From JAGNXB01 sp942490895 (GTDB taxonomy: Bacteria; Bacteroidota; Bacteroidia; Chitinophagales; Saprospiraceae), in the NCBI GenBank assembly GCA_942490895.1, contig CALNZC010000041.1, positions 1-64,000 on the forward strand: a stretch of DNA of 64,000 nt, given 5' to 3'. Position 1 is the first letter of the stretch, and every line of letters starts with the position of its first letter. Of this stretch, positions 18,579 to 28,103 are shown in pieces. Under the pieces are notes generated by a model. The model saw only the letters and a list, made by a program, of their open reading frames with translations, was not told where the DNA came from and searched no databases. A program made the position numbers and the translations under genes.

Positions 18579-19856
18579 ATGGACTTTCTGGAAGAATTGC
18601 GTTGGCGGAATATGTTACAGGATGCCACACCTGGCGTAGAAGACTATCTGGCTTCTGGTTCATGCACTGGCTATATCGGGTTTGATCCCACTGCCCCTTC
18701 ACTGACGATCGGTAATTATGTGCAGCTCATGCTGCTGTCCTTGTTTCAAAAATCGGGGCACACCCCTATAATTCTCATGGGCGGAGCAACAGGCCGGATC
18801 GGAGATCCATCCGGCAAGGACAAGGAACGCGAATTGAAAAGCTTTGATGAGCTGGATCAAAACCTGGCTCATCAGGAAGCACAAATGCGCAAATTGATCG
18901 CGTTTGAGGATGTACCCAATCCCGCACGATTGGTCAACAACCATGACTTCTATAAGAATATGGATGTCCTCGAGTTTCTGCGCACTGCCGGAAAGACACT
19001 CACCGTCAACTACATGATGGCCAAGGAGTCTGTCAAAAAACGTGTCGAAACGGGGATCTCCTTTACTGAATTCAGCTACCAGATCTTGCAAGCCTATGAC
19101 TTTCAGTGCTTGTATGAAAACCAGGACTGCCGATTGCAAATGGGCGGTTCAGACCAATGGGGGAATATTACCTCAGGTACCGAGTTTATCCGCCGAAATC
19201 TGGGAGGGAAAGCCTTTGCACTGACCACTCCCCTGTTGACGAAGGCGGATGGCAGCAAGTTTGGAAAATCAGAAGAGGGTAATATCTGGCTTGACCCGGA
19301 GATGACCTCACCTTATGCGTTTTACCAATTCTGGATCAATGCAGACGATCGGGATCTACCCAAATTCATGCGCTATTTCACGATGCGCTCCCAGGAGGAA
19401 GTCCTGGCACTGGAGGAAACATATCAGGATGACCCTGTGACCCTGAAACGATTACTCGCGGAAGAGATCACCAGTCGGGTCCATTCTGAAGAAGCACTGG
19501 AAAGTGCTCGAAATGTATCCAAATTGCTCTTCCACCCGAAGATCGATGCTGCATTTCTGCAAGAAATGAAGCCATCAGATTGGAAAATGGTGGACGGAGA
19601 GATACCCAGCTACTCACTTCCCAGGTCTCTCTTGACATCCGCTGGCACCCCGTTGCTGGACCTGCTCACGGAGCACACAGATATCTTGCAATCCAAAGGA
19701 GAAGCGCGCAGGGCCATCTCTGGAAATGCCATATCCACCAACAAAATCAAACAATCCTCTCCTGATGCCGTTTTGGTTGCGAACGACCTGATCCATAATG
19801 CCTATCTCCTGTTGGAGAATGGCAAAAAGAATAAATTCCTTATCAACTTTTCATAA
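18579..19856 (+). CDS. tyrS: Tyrosyl-tRNA synthetase
   Basis: 425 residues from ATG 18579. Class I synthetase features: the HIGH-like site in PSLTIGNYVQL, GGATGRIGDPSGK, the tyrosine/tRNA-binding QMGGSDQWGNI and the KMSKS-type loop KFGKSEEGNIWLD. An S4-like RNA-binding domain is at the C-terminus (SKGEARRAISGNAISTNKIK). It charges tRNA-Tyr. The TAnnTTTG box just upstream supports this start. Confidence 0.97.
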   Translation: MDFLEELRWRNMLQDATPGVEDYLASGSCTGYIGFDPTAPSLTIGNYVQLMLLSLFQKSGHTPIILMGGATGRIGDPSGKDKERELKSFDELDQNLAHQEAQMRKLIAFEDVPNPARLVNNHDFYKNMDVLEFLRTAGKTLTVNYMMAKESVKKRVETGISFTEFSYQILQAYDFQCLYENQDCRLQMGGSDQWGNITSGTEFIRRNLGGKAFALTTPLLTKADGSKFGKSEEGNIWLDPEMTSPYAFYQFWINADDRDLPKFMRYFTMRSQEEVLALEETYQDDPVTLKRLLAEEITSRVHSEEALESARNVSKLLFHPKIDAAFLQEMKPSDWKMVDGEIPSYSLPRSLLTSAGTPLLDLLTEHTDILQSKGEARRAISGNAISTNKIKQSSPDAVLVANDLIHNAYLLLENGKKNKFLINFS

Positions 19857-19864
19857 GCCCTTAC

Positions 19865-20761
19865 ATGAAACCTTCCCTGGTGATCCTGGCTGCCGGAATG
19901 GGCAGCCGATACGGTGGACTCAAACAGATCGACGGCGTCGGTCCCAATGACGAGACCATTATCGAATACTCCATTTACGATGCGCTGAGAGCTGGCTTTG
20001 GAAAGATCGTTTTTGTCATCCGCAAGGATATTGAAGCTGCTTTTCGCGAACGTTTTGAAGCCATCCGTCCTGCCGATGCGGAATTTGTCTACGTCTTTCA
20101 GGAAATGGACAGTTACACAAATGGACTGGGCAATACGGATCGGACTAAACCATGGGGTACCGCCCATGCTGTTTTAGCTGCCTGGGATGCCGTGAAAGAG
20201 CCTTTCGCTGTCATCAATGCAGATGATTACTACGGCAACGCTGCCTTTGCGGACATGGCCCGGTTCCTCCAGGAACGCGTATCTCCAGACACCTACTCCA
20301 TGATGGGGTACCAATTGGCAAAAACCCTTTCGGATCACGGATCCGTATCTCGGGGTGTTTGTGTCGTGAATGACAAGGGGAACCTTCATCATGTGGATGA
20401 ACGCACCCAAATTCAATGGCAGGATGGTGCCATTATCTACAAGGAAGGCGAAACCAGTGTATCGGTAGACCAGGACAGTTCAGTTTCCATGAATTTCTGG
20501 GGCTTTCACCCGACTGTCTTTCCCATCATTGAAGAACGATTCCATCGTTTCATCAATGAATCGGCAGATCAACCCAAAGCGGAGTTTTTCATTCCTCTCT
20601 TTATTCAGGAAATGATCGATCGGGAAGATGTCCAGGTGAATGTCCTTCCCTGCCTGGATCGATGGTATGGCGTGACATACCGAGAGGATAAACCGATGGT
20701 CCAGGAAGCTTTCAAGAAATTGGTTGAAGCCAATACCTATCCACATTCTCTTTGGGGTTAA
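19865..20761 (+). CDS. NTP-transferase family sugar-phosphate nucleotidyltransferase
   Basis: 298 residues beginning with the nucleotide-binding signature LAAGMGSRYGGLKQID. The sugar-nucleotide pyrophosphorylase fold is suggested by KPWGTAHAVLAAWD, INADDYYG (catalytic Asp pair) and the WGFHPTVFP segment. It probably couples NTP to a sugar phosphate; the sugar is not evident. It starts 8 bp after tyrS and is probably co-transcribed. Confidence 0.85.
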   Translation: MKPSLVILAAGMGSRYGGLKQIDGVGPNDETIIEYSIYDALRAGFGKIVFVIRKDIEAAFRERFEAIRPADAEFVYVFQEMDSYTNGLGNTDRTKPWGTAHAVLAAWDAVKEPFAVINADDYYGNAAFADMARFLQERVSPDTYSMMGYQLAKTLSDHGSVSRGVCVVNDKGNLHHVDERTQIQWQDGAIIYKEGETSVSVDQDSSVSMNFWGFHPTVFPIIEERFHRFINESADQPKAEFFIPLFIQEMIDREDVQVNVLPCLDRWYGVTYREDKPMVQEAFKKLVEANTYPHSLWG

Positions 20762-20775
20762 GGTCCCGTCGGGAC

Positions 20776-20804
20776 AAAAAAATGCCTGCTAAAAAGCAGG
20801 CATT
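20776..20804 (-). terminator. Rho-independent terminator of tRNA-Thr
   Basis: On the minus strand a 10-bp stem (arms 20795-20804 and 20781-20790) with a short A/T loop is followed by a run of T (20782-20776). It begins just 3' of the tRNA-Thr CCA end. Confidence 0.85.
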
Positions 20805-20806
20805 CC

Positions 20807-20882
<76 letters not shown>

Positions 20883-21332
20883 CTGTGTATGTTTTTACTG
20901 AACGAATTTCTCGATTTATATGGGTTCAGCATGCTGGCCTTTACATGCCGAAAGCAATGCAATGCCCGATAGTGTTTAACCACCCAAACAAACGTTGACA
21001 AAATCCTTCACTTTTGAAGAATAGATCATGTCAACTTCGGGCAGCAAAGAAAAGAACTTTCGAAGTAATACGCAAGGTCGTAACCATTGGTTACATGCTG
21101 GGCAAAAGGTATGCCACACCCCATTTATCCTTTAACACACACCAGACCGCTCACTACACAAATACGACCCTTCTTGTTCTGCCCTGGCATGAAAACGATT
21201 GTCGAATGTTGATACCGGATCTTGTCAATGCGACCCAATTGGTCTTTTCCAGGTTTGGGCTAAACATCCTTTCATTGGTATGCAGAAATATCAATCGCCA
21301 CATTACCTTAGGCCAGAACTAGCTAAAATCTG
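20883..21332. other. 450-bp intergenic region before sbcD, nothing clear
   Basis: It must contain the tRNA-Thr promoter (minus) and the sbcD promoter (plus). One plus-strand frame of 102 codons (21014-21322) is open but has no signal peptide, domain or typical composition and is not accepted as a gene. Confidence 0.5.
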
Positions 21333-22550
21333 ATGATCATTCTTCACACCGCCGACTGGCACTTGGGAAAACGCCTGGATATCCATTCGCGTTTGCCGGA
21401 GCAGCAACTAGTCATGGAGGAAATCATCCAAATCGCCGCTAACACCAAGGCACAGGTGATCTTGATCGCGGGTGATCTGTTCGACCAATACCATCCGGGA
21501 AATGATGCTGATGAATTGTATTACCGGACCCTGAGTCAATTGTCTGACCAGGGAAAACGAGCCGTTATTGTCATTGCCGGCAATCATGATTCACCAGATC
21601 ATATCCTGGCACCAGAAGCCCTGGCTCGTTCACTGGGCATTATTACCATCGGTCTCCCCCACCAGACAATACAGCCATTCATCCATGAGAGCGGGTTGGC
21701 ACTTACTCGTTCATCCCCGGGTTTTATCGAATTGAGTCTCCCTGGCGAGCCACCTCTCCGGATCATCACGACTCCTTACGCCAATGCTATTCGACTGAAG
21801 ACCGCATTAGATCCCGAAGATCCAGACCAGGCCCTGACGCAACTGCTCGCGGAACATTGGCGGAAACTGGCCGATACTTATTGTGACTCAAAGGGCTGCA
21901 ACCTCTTTATGGGACACTTCTATTTTGCAGTGGACCCCACCCATCCTGACCCGGAGCCCGACGATGAAAAGCCCATCCTATATTCCGGTGGAATACCTGC
22001 CTTACCCGTTCAAGCTATTCCTCAGCAGATCCAATATGCGGCATTGGGGCACCTTCATCGGCCTCATCGAGTCAGTGGTCCGGCTGAGCCCCCCGTTATT
22101 TACAGTGGCAGTCCTCTATCCTACTCCTTCTCAGAAGCACACCAACAGAAAAAGGTGGTTCTGGTCGATGTCGATCCCGGAAAAAAGGCCCAGATTGAAT
22201 ACCACGCACTTCAATCCGGATATCCTCTTCTGCGTCATATCAGCCGGGATATCGAGGAAGCCGTTCAGTATTTACAGGAGCACCTGGAGGCGTATGTGGA
22301 ATTAACCATGATCTGCCCCGAATTCCTTTCCAGTGAATGGAAGTCTCGACTGGAGCAAGCCCATCCAAGAGTAATGATCATCCCGGAAATGGAGCAATTG
22401 GCTGACGCTCAATCTCAAGCCACCCCCGCTCTCCAACTGGATCATATTGATGATGTCTTCAAAGCCTACTTTCAACACAAACTGGGCACAGTGCCGGATG
22501 AAGCATTGATGGACCTCTTTCATGAACTCCTCAATGAAGATGTCGCATGA
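21333..22550 (+). CDS. sbcD: Exonuclease SbcCD subunit D (Mre11-type nuclease)
   Basis: 405 residues. The calcineurin-like phosphoesterase motifs are complete: TADWHLGK (8-15), AGDLFDQY (about 47-54), AGNHDSPDH (about 88-96), and later LFMGHFYF and LGHLHRPHRV carrying metal-binding His. With SbcC it cuts DNA hairpins and protein-blocked ends. The stop overlaps the sbcC start by 4 bp (ATGA). Confidence 0.96.
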   Translation: MIILHTADWHLGKRLDIHSRLPEQQLVMEEIIQIAANTKAQVILIAGDLFDQYHPGNDADELYYRTLSQLSDQGKRAVIVIAGNHDSPDHILAPEALARSLGIITIGLPHQTIQPFIHESGLALTRSSPGFIELSLPGEPPLRIITTPYANAIRLKTALDPEDPDQALTQLLAEHWRKLADTYCDSKGCNLFMGHFYFAVDPTHPDPEPDDEKPILYSGGIPALPVQAIPQQIQYAALGHLHRPHRVSGPAEPPVIYSGSPLSYSFSEAHQQKKVVLVDVDPGKKAQIEYHALQSGYPLLRHISRDIEEAVQYLQEHLEAYVELTMICPEFLSSEWKSRLEQAHPRVMIIPEMEQLADAQSQATPALQLDHIDDVFKAYFQHKLGTVPDEALMDLFHELLNEDVA

Positions 22551-25336
22551 TTCCAGTTGAATTGATCATAGAAGGCATCTACTCCTACAGGGAGCGAACT
22601 CGTATCGACTTCCAACCCCTCCTGGATGCCCATCTCTTCGGGATCTTCGGTTCTGTTGGCAGTGGCAAATCCTCGATACTGGATGCCATTACTTTTGCAT
22701 TATATGGTCAGGTCGAACGCATGAATAAACGGGACAGCGTAGCGGCCAACATGTTTAACCTCGACGCAGACTCTGCCTACATCCGATTTACCTTCGATTC
22801 ATTGGTAAATGGCCACCGCTATCAGTGCCTCGCTACGGGGAAACGACGAAAAAGCGGCCCCGTGCTGAGTCGCGAATGCTTCATTCTAGAAGCGGATGTT
22901 CCTGTTCCCGTACCTGAACAAGATGTCCATGAAGCGATCGGATTGTCCTATGATCACTTTACCCGGACGGTGATCGTGCCCCAGGGAAAGTTTCAGGAAT
23001 TCCTGCAACTCAGTGACAAGGACCGTACGGAAATGATGCAACATCTTTTTCATTTACATCGGTTTGACCTGGCCGGCCCATTGCGTCAATTGATCGGAAA
23101 CACAAAAAGTCAGGAGCAACATTTATCTGGACAATTGGAAACGTTGGAGCGGATTCTGACCATCCCGCTCGCTCAGTTAGAAACAGAGCACAAGCAAATC
23201 CTGCTTGAACAAGCCACAGCACTCCAGAATGTGCAGCGTGTCGCCCGGGAATTCGAAATCATGACGGGGTTGGCACGTACCCAGAATAGATACAAGCAGA
23301 ATCAAGAATCCTTACATGCACTCAAACCCTTGATAGAAGTACTTTCCATAAAATTGGAGGGCCTAGAAAAACAGCATGTTGATCTGAAGCGAAAAGAAGC
23401 AGATCTTCCACGCCTTCAGCAACTGACCCATCAACTCCGGCTGATCATGGATTTATTGACCAGTCGCCAGCAATTTGCTGCCTTGGAAGAGAACATACGC
23501 CAACAGAAGGCCGAAGCATTGCCGATGCAGGAAAAAGTGAAGCAACTGCGACAGGAACTTGACGAATCCAGCCGTCAAATTGCTGGTCTTCTTAGCAAGC
23601 AGGCTTCCTCGGAATTAGTCCAGGCAAAAACGGCTTGGTCTTATCAATGGGAACAGACCGAACTAAAACGAACCTCCCTCGAAACAAGGGGAAAAGAAGG
23701 CAGGGTAACGCTGGATCGGGATAAGCAAAACTTGCACGCCTATTGGCAGAAACACTGGAATCCGACTCTTTTTGAAGGTCCGCTTCCAGAAGATCCAAGT
23801 CATACAATTCCAGATGACCTTAAAAAAATGGATGCCATCCTGGTTGAGATGGAGGAAGAAATCCTTCATCTACAGCTCCAGTCTGGTCTTTCTCCATTTA
23901 TCGAACAACTGGTTGAAGGTGAGCCTTGCCCACTTTGTGGTGCACTTGATCATCCCCAACCATTCACATCAGATCAAAGCCGGGAGAAGGTTGACGCACT
24001 GACTCTTGTGAAACAGTCAAAACGTGATGCCCTTCATCAATTGAAGTCCTTATGGGACACTTCACTGCAATTGGAAAAGAAGATCATCATACAGGATGAA
24101 CGCGTGAAAGCGTTGAGACAAGAGTATCAGGAACTTCAAACACTCCAAACCAGCCTCACCGGCGAATTGGATAGTTGGAACCTCAATCTGGCCGAACTCC
24201 AGACATGGCTGAAAGAGCAGTCTCACATCCAAGCACAGATCAACCATGCGCAAAAAGCGTATCAACAACAACAGGAGTCCTTACAACAGGTCGAAATCCG
24301 TGTTCAGCAACAAGATGGCACATTAAAAGCACAAGAAGCTGATGCCCTGCGTTTGCAGAGTAGGATCGACACCCTGTCCGAACAGATCGGAGCTATGGAC
24401 GGATATGAGACCTATTTGGAAAGAACCAGGGAAGAATTGCAGGCGAATATTCTTGAACTGGAAGAGGGATGTCAATCCATTGTCAAAGAAGTCGGTGCAT
24501 CACAAATACAACTGGATGATGCGCGAGACCTCATGAAACAACATCACATTCGGAAAGAATATTTTGAAGAACAGGACAAACGACTTCGTTTGGAACTGGA
24601 CGTTCAAGTTAAATCCCTAGTCGATGGACACCCGGATCGCTATTCCATTGACAAGGACATAGATACTGATCAGTCTCTTCTCCAGCTGAAGGAGGAATTG
24701 GATGGTCTAGAGCTGATCGCTTCGCGCTGGTCTAACCAAAGAGCTGTTCTGGAAACCCAGATCAAGGAAACCACTCTACGGATGGAAGAGGCAAAAAAAC
24801 TGAAGACTGAATATCAGGTCATTTCCAATAAACTCAATAATCTGAAAACCCTGGATACGTTGTTCAGAGGCAAAGGAATGGTTGATTTTGCAGCGTCTCG
24901 GTATTTGCGACAAATTCTCGAGCATGCCAATCAACGATTTTATAAAATGACTCGCCATAAACTTCGTCTTGAGCTTGGAGATGACAATCGCATCATGGTT
25001 CGGGATTACTACCATGGTGGTGCTCTTCGATTGGTCAAAACCCTCTCTGGAGGGCAACTCTTCCAGGCCGCTTTGGCTCTCGCATTGTCCCTGGCAGAAC
25101 AGATTCGGGATTATCGGCAAGGCGACCGGGATTTTTTCTTTCTGGATGAAGGTTTCGGTACACAGGACCGCGATAGCCTGATCCTCGTCCTGGATACATT
25201 GAAAGCGTTGCGTGAAGAGAATCGAAGTGTGGGGATCATCTCACATGTAGAGGACCTGCAACAGGAGGTGAATGCCTACTTGAAAATCAACCTGGACCCC
25301 ACTCGGGGCAGCCTGATCACAACCAGTCATAGTTGA
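22547..25336 (+). CDS. sbcC: Exonuclease SbcCD subunit C (Rad50-type ATPase)
   Basis: 929 residues. Walker A is GSVGSGKSS (35-43); long coiled coils flank a zinc hook CPLCG near residue 460. The C-terminal lobe has the ABC signature TLSGGQLFQAALALALSL and Walker B DFFFLDEGFG near residue 862, followed by the H-loop (SHVEDL). It is the DNA-tethering ATPase that controls SbcD. The first residues MIPVELIIEGIYSYRE are typical, and all family elements are intact. Confidence 0.96.
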   Translation: MIPVELIIEGIYSYRERTRIDFQPLLDAHLFGIFGSVGSGKSSILDAITFALYGQVERMNKRDSVAANMFNLDADSAYIRFTFDSLVNGHRYQCLATGKRRKSGPVLSRECFILEADVPVPVPEQDVHEAIGLSYDHFTRTVIVPQGKFQEFLQLSDKDRTEMMQHLFHLHRFDLAGPLRQLIGNTKSQEQHLSGQLETLERILTIPLAQLETEHKQILLEQATALQNVQRVAREFEIMTGLARTQNRYKQNQESLHALKPLIEVLSIKLEGLEKQHVDLKRKEADLPRLQQLTHQLRLIMDLLTSRQQFAALEENIRQQKAEALPMQEKVKQLRQELDESSRQIAGLLSKQASSELVQAKTAWSYQWEQTELKRTSLETRGKEGRVTLDRDKQNLHAYWQKHWNPTLFEGPLPEDPSHTIPDDLKKMDAILVEMEEEILHLQLQSGLSPFIEQLVEGEPCPLCGALDHPQPFTSDQSREKVDALTLVKQSKRDALHQLKSLWDTSLQLEKKIIIQDERVKALRQEYQELQTLQTSLTGELDSWNLNLAELQTWLKEQSHIQAQINHAQKAYQQQQESLQQVEIRVQQQDGTLKAQEADALRLQSRIDTLSEQIGAMDGYETYLERTREELQANILELEEGCQSIVKEVGASQIQLDDARDLMKQHHIRKEYFEEQDKRLRLELDVQVKSLVDGHPDRYSIDKDIDTDQSLLQLKEELDGLELIASRWSNQRAVLETQIKETTLRMEEAKKLKTEYQVISNKLNNLKTLDTLFRGKGMVDFAASRYLRQILEHANQRFYKMTRHKLRLELGDDNRIMVRDYYHGGALRLVKTLSGGQLFQAALALALSLAEQIRDYRQGDRDFFFLDEGFGTQDRDSLILVLDTLKALREENRSVGIISHVEDLQQEVNAYLKINLDPTRGSLITTSHS

Positions 25337-25362
25337 AGTCGATGCTGTGACGTTGAATGACT

Positions 25363-25370
25363 TACATTTG
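25363..25370 (+). promoter_or_regulatory. -7 box for the coiled-coil gene after sbcC
   Basis: TACATTTG fits TAnnTTTG and lies 17 bp before the ATG at 25387. This suggests the gene has its own promoter, and it also rules against the upstream ATG at 25357. Confidence 0.45.
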
Positions 25371-25386
25371 CATCAAAGAAACGGGT

Positions 25387-25938
25387 ATGGAGGATAAATT
25401 AAAACAGGCCTTTGGCCATCTGGAAAACACCGACGAAAAGAGCCTTGGATATCTGATCAAAGCCCTGGAACGCAACAATCAGGACGGGTTTGATTATTTG
25501 GAATTCAAATTAGCCCTGTATCATCTGGAAAAGATGGAAATGACGGGTGAATTGGCGGTCAAATCTGCCTTTGCTACAGCTTCCGCAATGGGTGTCGACA
25601 AAGGGCATATTCTCCATTCTCTGGATCGGTATACAGCTGTATTACAGCAGGAGCGTATAGATTTTGATCGGGCTCTGGCGTCAGCGATGAACCGTAAAAT
25701 TGAAGCTCGCAAAAAGGACATATCCACTCTTGATACCAAGATCGGAGAATTCAAAAAAGAGATGGAACGCATCCAACATGCCATCCGAGAAGGCGAAAAG
25801 AGAATTCAGACCGCTCAGAACGAGATCGCATCTGCTACTGGTGAATTAGAGCAAGCGGAAAAGACCTTCCACCAAACATATGAACTGATCAAAAAGGAAA
25901 TGGATGGAGACCGGGATCAAATCCTGAAGATCTCCTGA
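25387..25938 (+). CDS. Hypothetical cytosolic coiled-coil protein
   Basis: 183 residues from ATG 25387 (25357 is the alternative). The N-terminal half is a compact helical region (QAFGHLENTDEKSLGYLIKA, then LEFKLALYHLEKMEM). The C-terminal half, about residues 95-175, is a charged coiled coil with heptad-like spacing (ARKKDISTLDTKIGEFKKEM and onward). No signal peptide or membrane segment. It follows sbcC by 50 bp and ends one base before the converging plsC. I do not recognise the family; the context hints at, but does not show, a DNA-repair link. Confidence 0.75.
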   Translation: MEDKLKQAFGHLENTDEKSLGYLIKALERNNQDGFDYLEFKLALYHLEKMEMTGELAVKSAFATASAMGVDKGHILHSLDRYTAVLQQERIDFDRALASAMNRKIEARKKDISTLDTKIGEFKKEMERIQHAIREGEKRIQTAQNEIASATGELEQAEKTFHQTYELIKKEMDGDRDQILKIS

Positions 25939-26673
25939 TCAATCCATCAAGTCACGGGCCATCAATTCGCGAGTATCCTTCATCAAAGAATCATGCGTGC
26001 TTTCATCTGAAGGTGTCACCACTCCACTCCACCGAATATGCAGCGTCCCGGGCCAGAGGTCCATGGATCGGGCAACCCCGCTCCGCTTGTGAACATTCTG
26101 TAAGGTCATCACAGCAATGGGAACCCTCAGTTCTTGAGCCAGACGAAAAGCTCCTGAATAAAAAGTTGCCAGCGGCTCTTCACTGGTGTTTCTTGTGCCT
26201 TCAGGGTAAAAAAACAGAGAGTAGCCTTCATCAAAGGTTCGTTTCATCCATTCCATGCTTTTTGTCCTGGAAGCGGTACTGGATCTGTCGACTAACACGC
26301 ATAACTTCTTCACGACGAATCCCAGGAATGGCACTTTTGTCAGTTCCTTCTTTGCGAGGTACTTGTATACATTCGGAAACGCAACCGTGTTGGCCATGAA
26401 GTCGATGGCAGATCGATGATTACTGACCAGAATGTACTGGCGACGTGAATCCAGAGCCTTTCGATTGTGCACTTTGATGCGAATTCCCACCAGGGCAAAG
26501 AACACTCGTGGAAATACATGATGATTGAACCAGATCACCGGTTTGTACCGACTCGCCGGTAGGAGTCCCAGAATGAGCAGATAAAAAGGGAAACAGATCA
26601 GGAGGAGAATGAAAAAGATAATCAGACCATATACCGCCCAGATCTTTCCCAAAAGTTTACGTCTTGTCGTCAT
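25939..26673 (-). CDS. plsC: 1-acyl-sn-glycerol-3-phosphate acyltransferase (PlsC family)
   Basis: 244 residues. An N-terminal membrane helix (AVYGLIIFFILLLICFPFYLLIL) is followed by the acyltransferase motifs NHRSAID (HxxxxD, about 83-89) and FYPEGTRN (about 157-164). It acylates lysophosphatidic acid in phospholipid synthesis at the inner membrane. The start overlaps the end of cca by 4 bp, so it is the third gene of dusB-cca-plsC. Confidence 0.92.
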   Translation of the reverse strand: MTTRRKLLGKIWAVYGLIIFFILLLICFPFYLLILGLLPASRYKPVIWFNHHVFPRVFFALVGIRIKVHNRKALDSRRQYILVSNHRSAIDFMANTVAFPNVYKYLAKKELTKVPFLGFVVKKLCVLVDRSSTASRTKSMEWMKRTFDEGYSLFFYPEGTRNTSEEPLATFYSGAFRLAQELRVPIAVMTLQNVHKRSGVARSMDLWPGTLHIRWSGVVTPSDESTHDSLMKDTRELMARDLMD

Positions 26674-28103
26674 TGACCCGTTTTGGTTCGAGCAGTAACC
26701 AACCCGAGTTTTTGTCCCTCTTCAAGCATCAGGGAGTAGGCCTGATCAAATTGATTGGCAATATCACCTTCCAGGATGGCCTCCCGAATCCTGGTTTTGA
26801 TGATACCTACTTCTTTACACGGACCCATGCCAAAGGCTTCCATGATCATCTCTCCGGAAACTGGAGGTTGCCAGTTGCGCAGGCGATCACTTTCTTCTAC
26901 CTCTTCTAACTTGGTTCTCAAATGAGCATAATTCTCCAGGTAGCGGGTCACCTTCTTCGGGTTTTTGGAGGTGATATCTGCTTCACAAAGGGTTAATAGA
27001 TCATCCAGGTCGTCTCCCGCATCAAATAACAACCGCCGAACAGCAGAATCGGTGATGTCTTCCTTAGTCAAGGATATGGGACGCAAATGCATGCGAACCA
27101 TCTTCTGGACAAACTTCATTTTATGATCCAGTGGAAGTCGGAGTTTGCGAAAGATCTTCACCACCATATTGGCTCCAAGAGCATCATGACCGTGGAATGT
27201 CCAGCCAATCTCCGGTTCAAACCGTTTCGTCGCCGGTTTGGCAATATCATGAAGGACTGCCGACCACCTTAACCAGAGATCGTCAGATTGCTTGCAGAGA
27301 TTGTCCACCACTTGCAAGGTGTGATAAAAATTGTCCTTATGGCCGACCCCTTCTTTGAATTCTACGCCTTTCAGTTCTACCATTTCCGGCAGGATCAGGT
27401 CAAGGAGCCCGGTATCCATCAATAGTTTGAACCCAACAGATGGTGTGGGTGCTTCGAGGATCTTGTTCAGTTCGGTCGTGATCCGTTCCTGCGAAACGAT
27501 CTGGATCCGTTCCCGGTAGCGAGAAATCGCTTCGAGTGTTTCTGCTTCTATAGTAAACCCGAGCTGGGTGGCAAACCGGATAGCCCGCATCATGCGTAAC
27601 GGATCATCTGAAAAGGTCTTACCCGGGTCCAGGGGTGTCTTGAGTGTCTTTTCAGATAGATGTTTGATGCCATCGAATGGGTCCAGCAGTTGGCCAAAGT
27701 CAAATTCATTCAAGCTGATGGCCAGTGCATTGATCGTGAAGTCTCGACGGAATTGATCATCCTCGAGTGAGCCTTCCTCAACTGCAGGCTTTCTGGAGTC
27801 TTCACTGTAGGATTCTTTCCGGGCACCTACAAATTCCAATTCACGGCCCTGGTGCCGAAACATAGCAGTTCCGAAACGTCGAAAGACGGTCACATGTGGT
27901 TTGGGCAGCAATTGAGCAGCGACAGCTTCCGCAAGCTGGATACCGCTCCCCAGGCAGACAATGTCCAGGTCCTTGGTCTTCCGTCCCAGCATTTTATCAC
28001 GTACATATCCCCCCACCATATAGGCAGGTGAGCCCAATTGCTCAGCAGTTTCTCCAATTTTTCGGAGGAGGGCCTGTTCGTCTTTATCGATCTGAAAAAT
28101 CAA
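26670..28103 (-). CDS. cca: CCA tRNA nucleotidyltransferase with HD domain
   Basis: 477 residues. Nucleotidyltransferase motifs: GGYVRDKMLG with KDLDIV (metal-binding Asp pair), RRDFTINALAI, and the RNA/nucleotide-recognition block DPLRMMRAIRFATQLGF. A C-terminal HD domain follows (VLHDIAKP). It adds or repairs the 3' CCA of tRNAs. The start is a TTG at 28103 that overlaps the dusB stop as TTGA; the next in-frame ATG is inside the catalytic domain, so this rare start is well supported. Poly(A) polymerase is the alternative family reading. Confidence 0.93.
   Translation of the reverse strand: MIFQIDKDEQALLRKIGETAEQLGSPAYMVGGYVRDKMLGRKTKDLDIVCLGSGIQLAEAVAAQLLPKPHVTVFRRFGTAMFRHQGRELEFVGARKESYSEDSRKPAVEEGSLEDDQFRRDFTINALAISLNEFDFGQLLDPFDGIKHLSEKTLKTPLDPGKTFSDDPLRMMRAIRFATQLGFTIEAETLEAISRYRERIQIVSQERITTELNKILEAPTPSVGFKLLMDTGLLDLILPEMVELKGVEFKEGVGHKDNFYHTLQVVDNLCKQSDDLWLRWSAVLHDIAKPATKRFEPEIGWTFHGHDALGANMVVKIFRKLRLPLDHKMKFVQKMVRMHLRPISLTKEDITDSAVRRLLFDAGDDLDDLLTLCEADITSKNPKKVTRYLENYAHLRTKLEEVEESDRLRNWQPPVSGEMIMEAFGMGPCKEVGIIKTRIREAILEGDIANQFDQAYSLMLEEGQKLGLVTARTKTGQ

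Noticed and set aside
21014..21322. 102-codon plus-strand frame between tRNA-Thr and sbcD
   Set aside because: No domain, signal peptide or family-like composition; the region must hold two promoters. It could be a chance frame.
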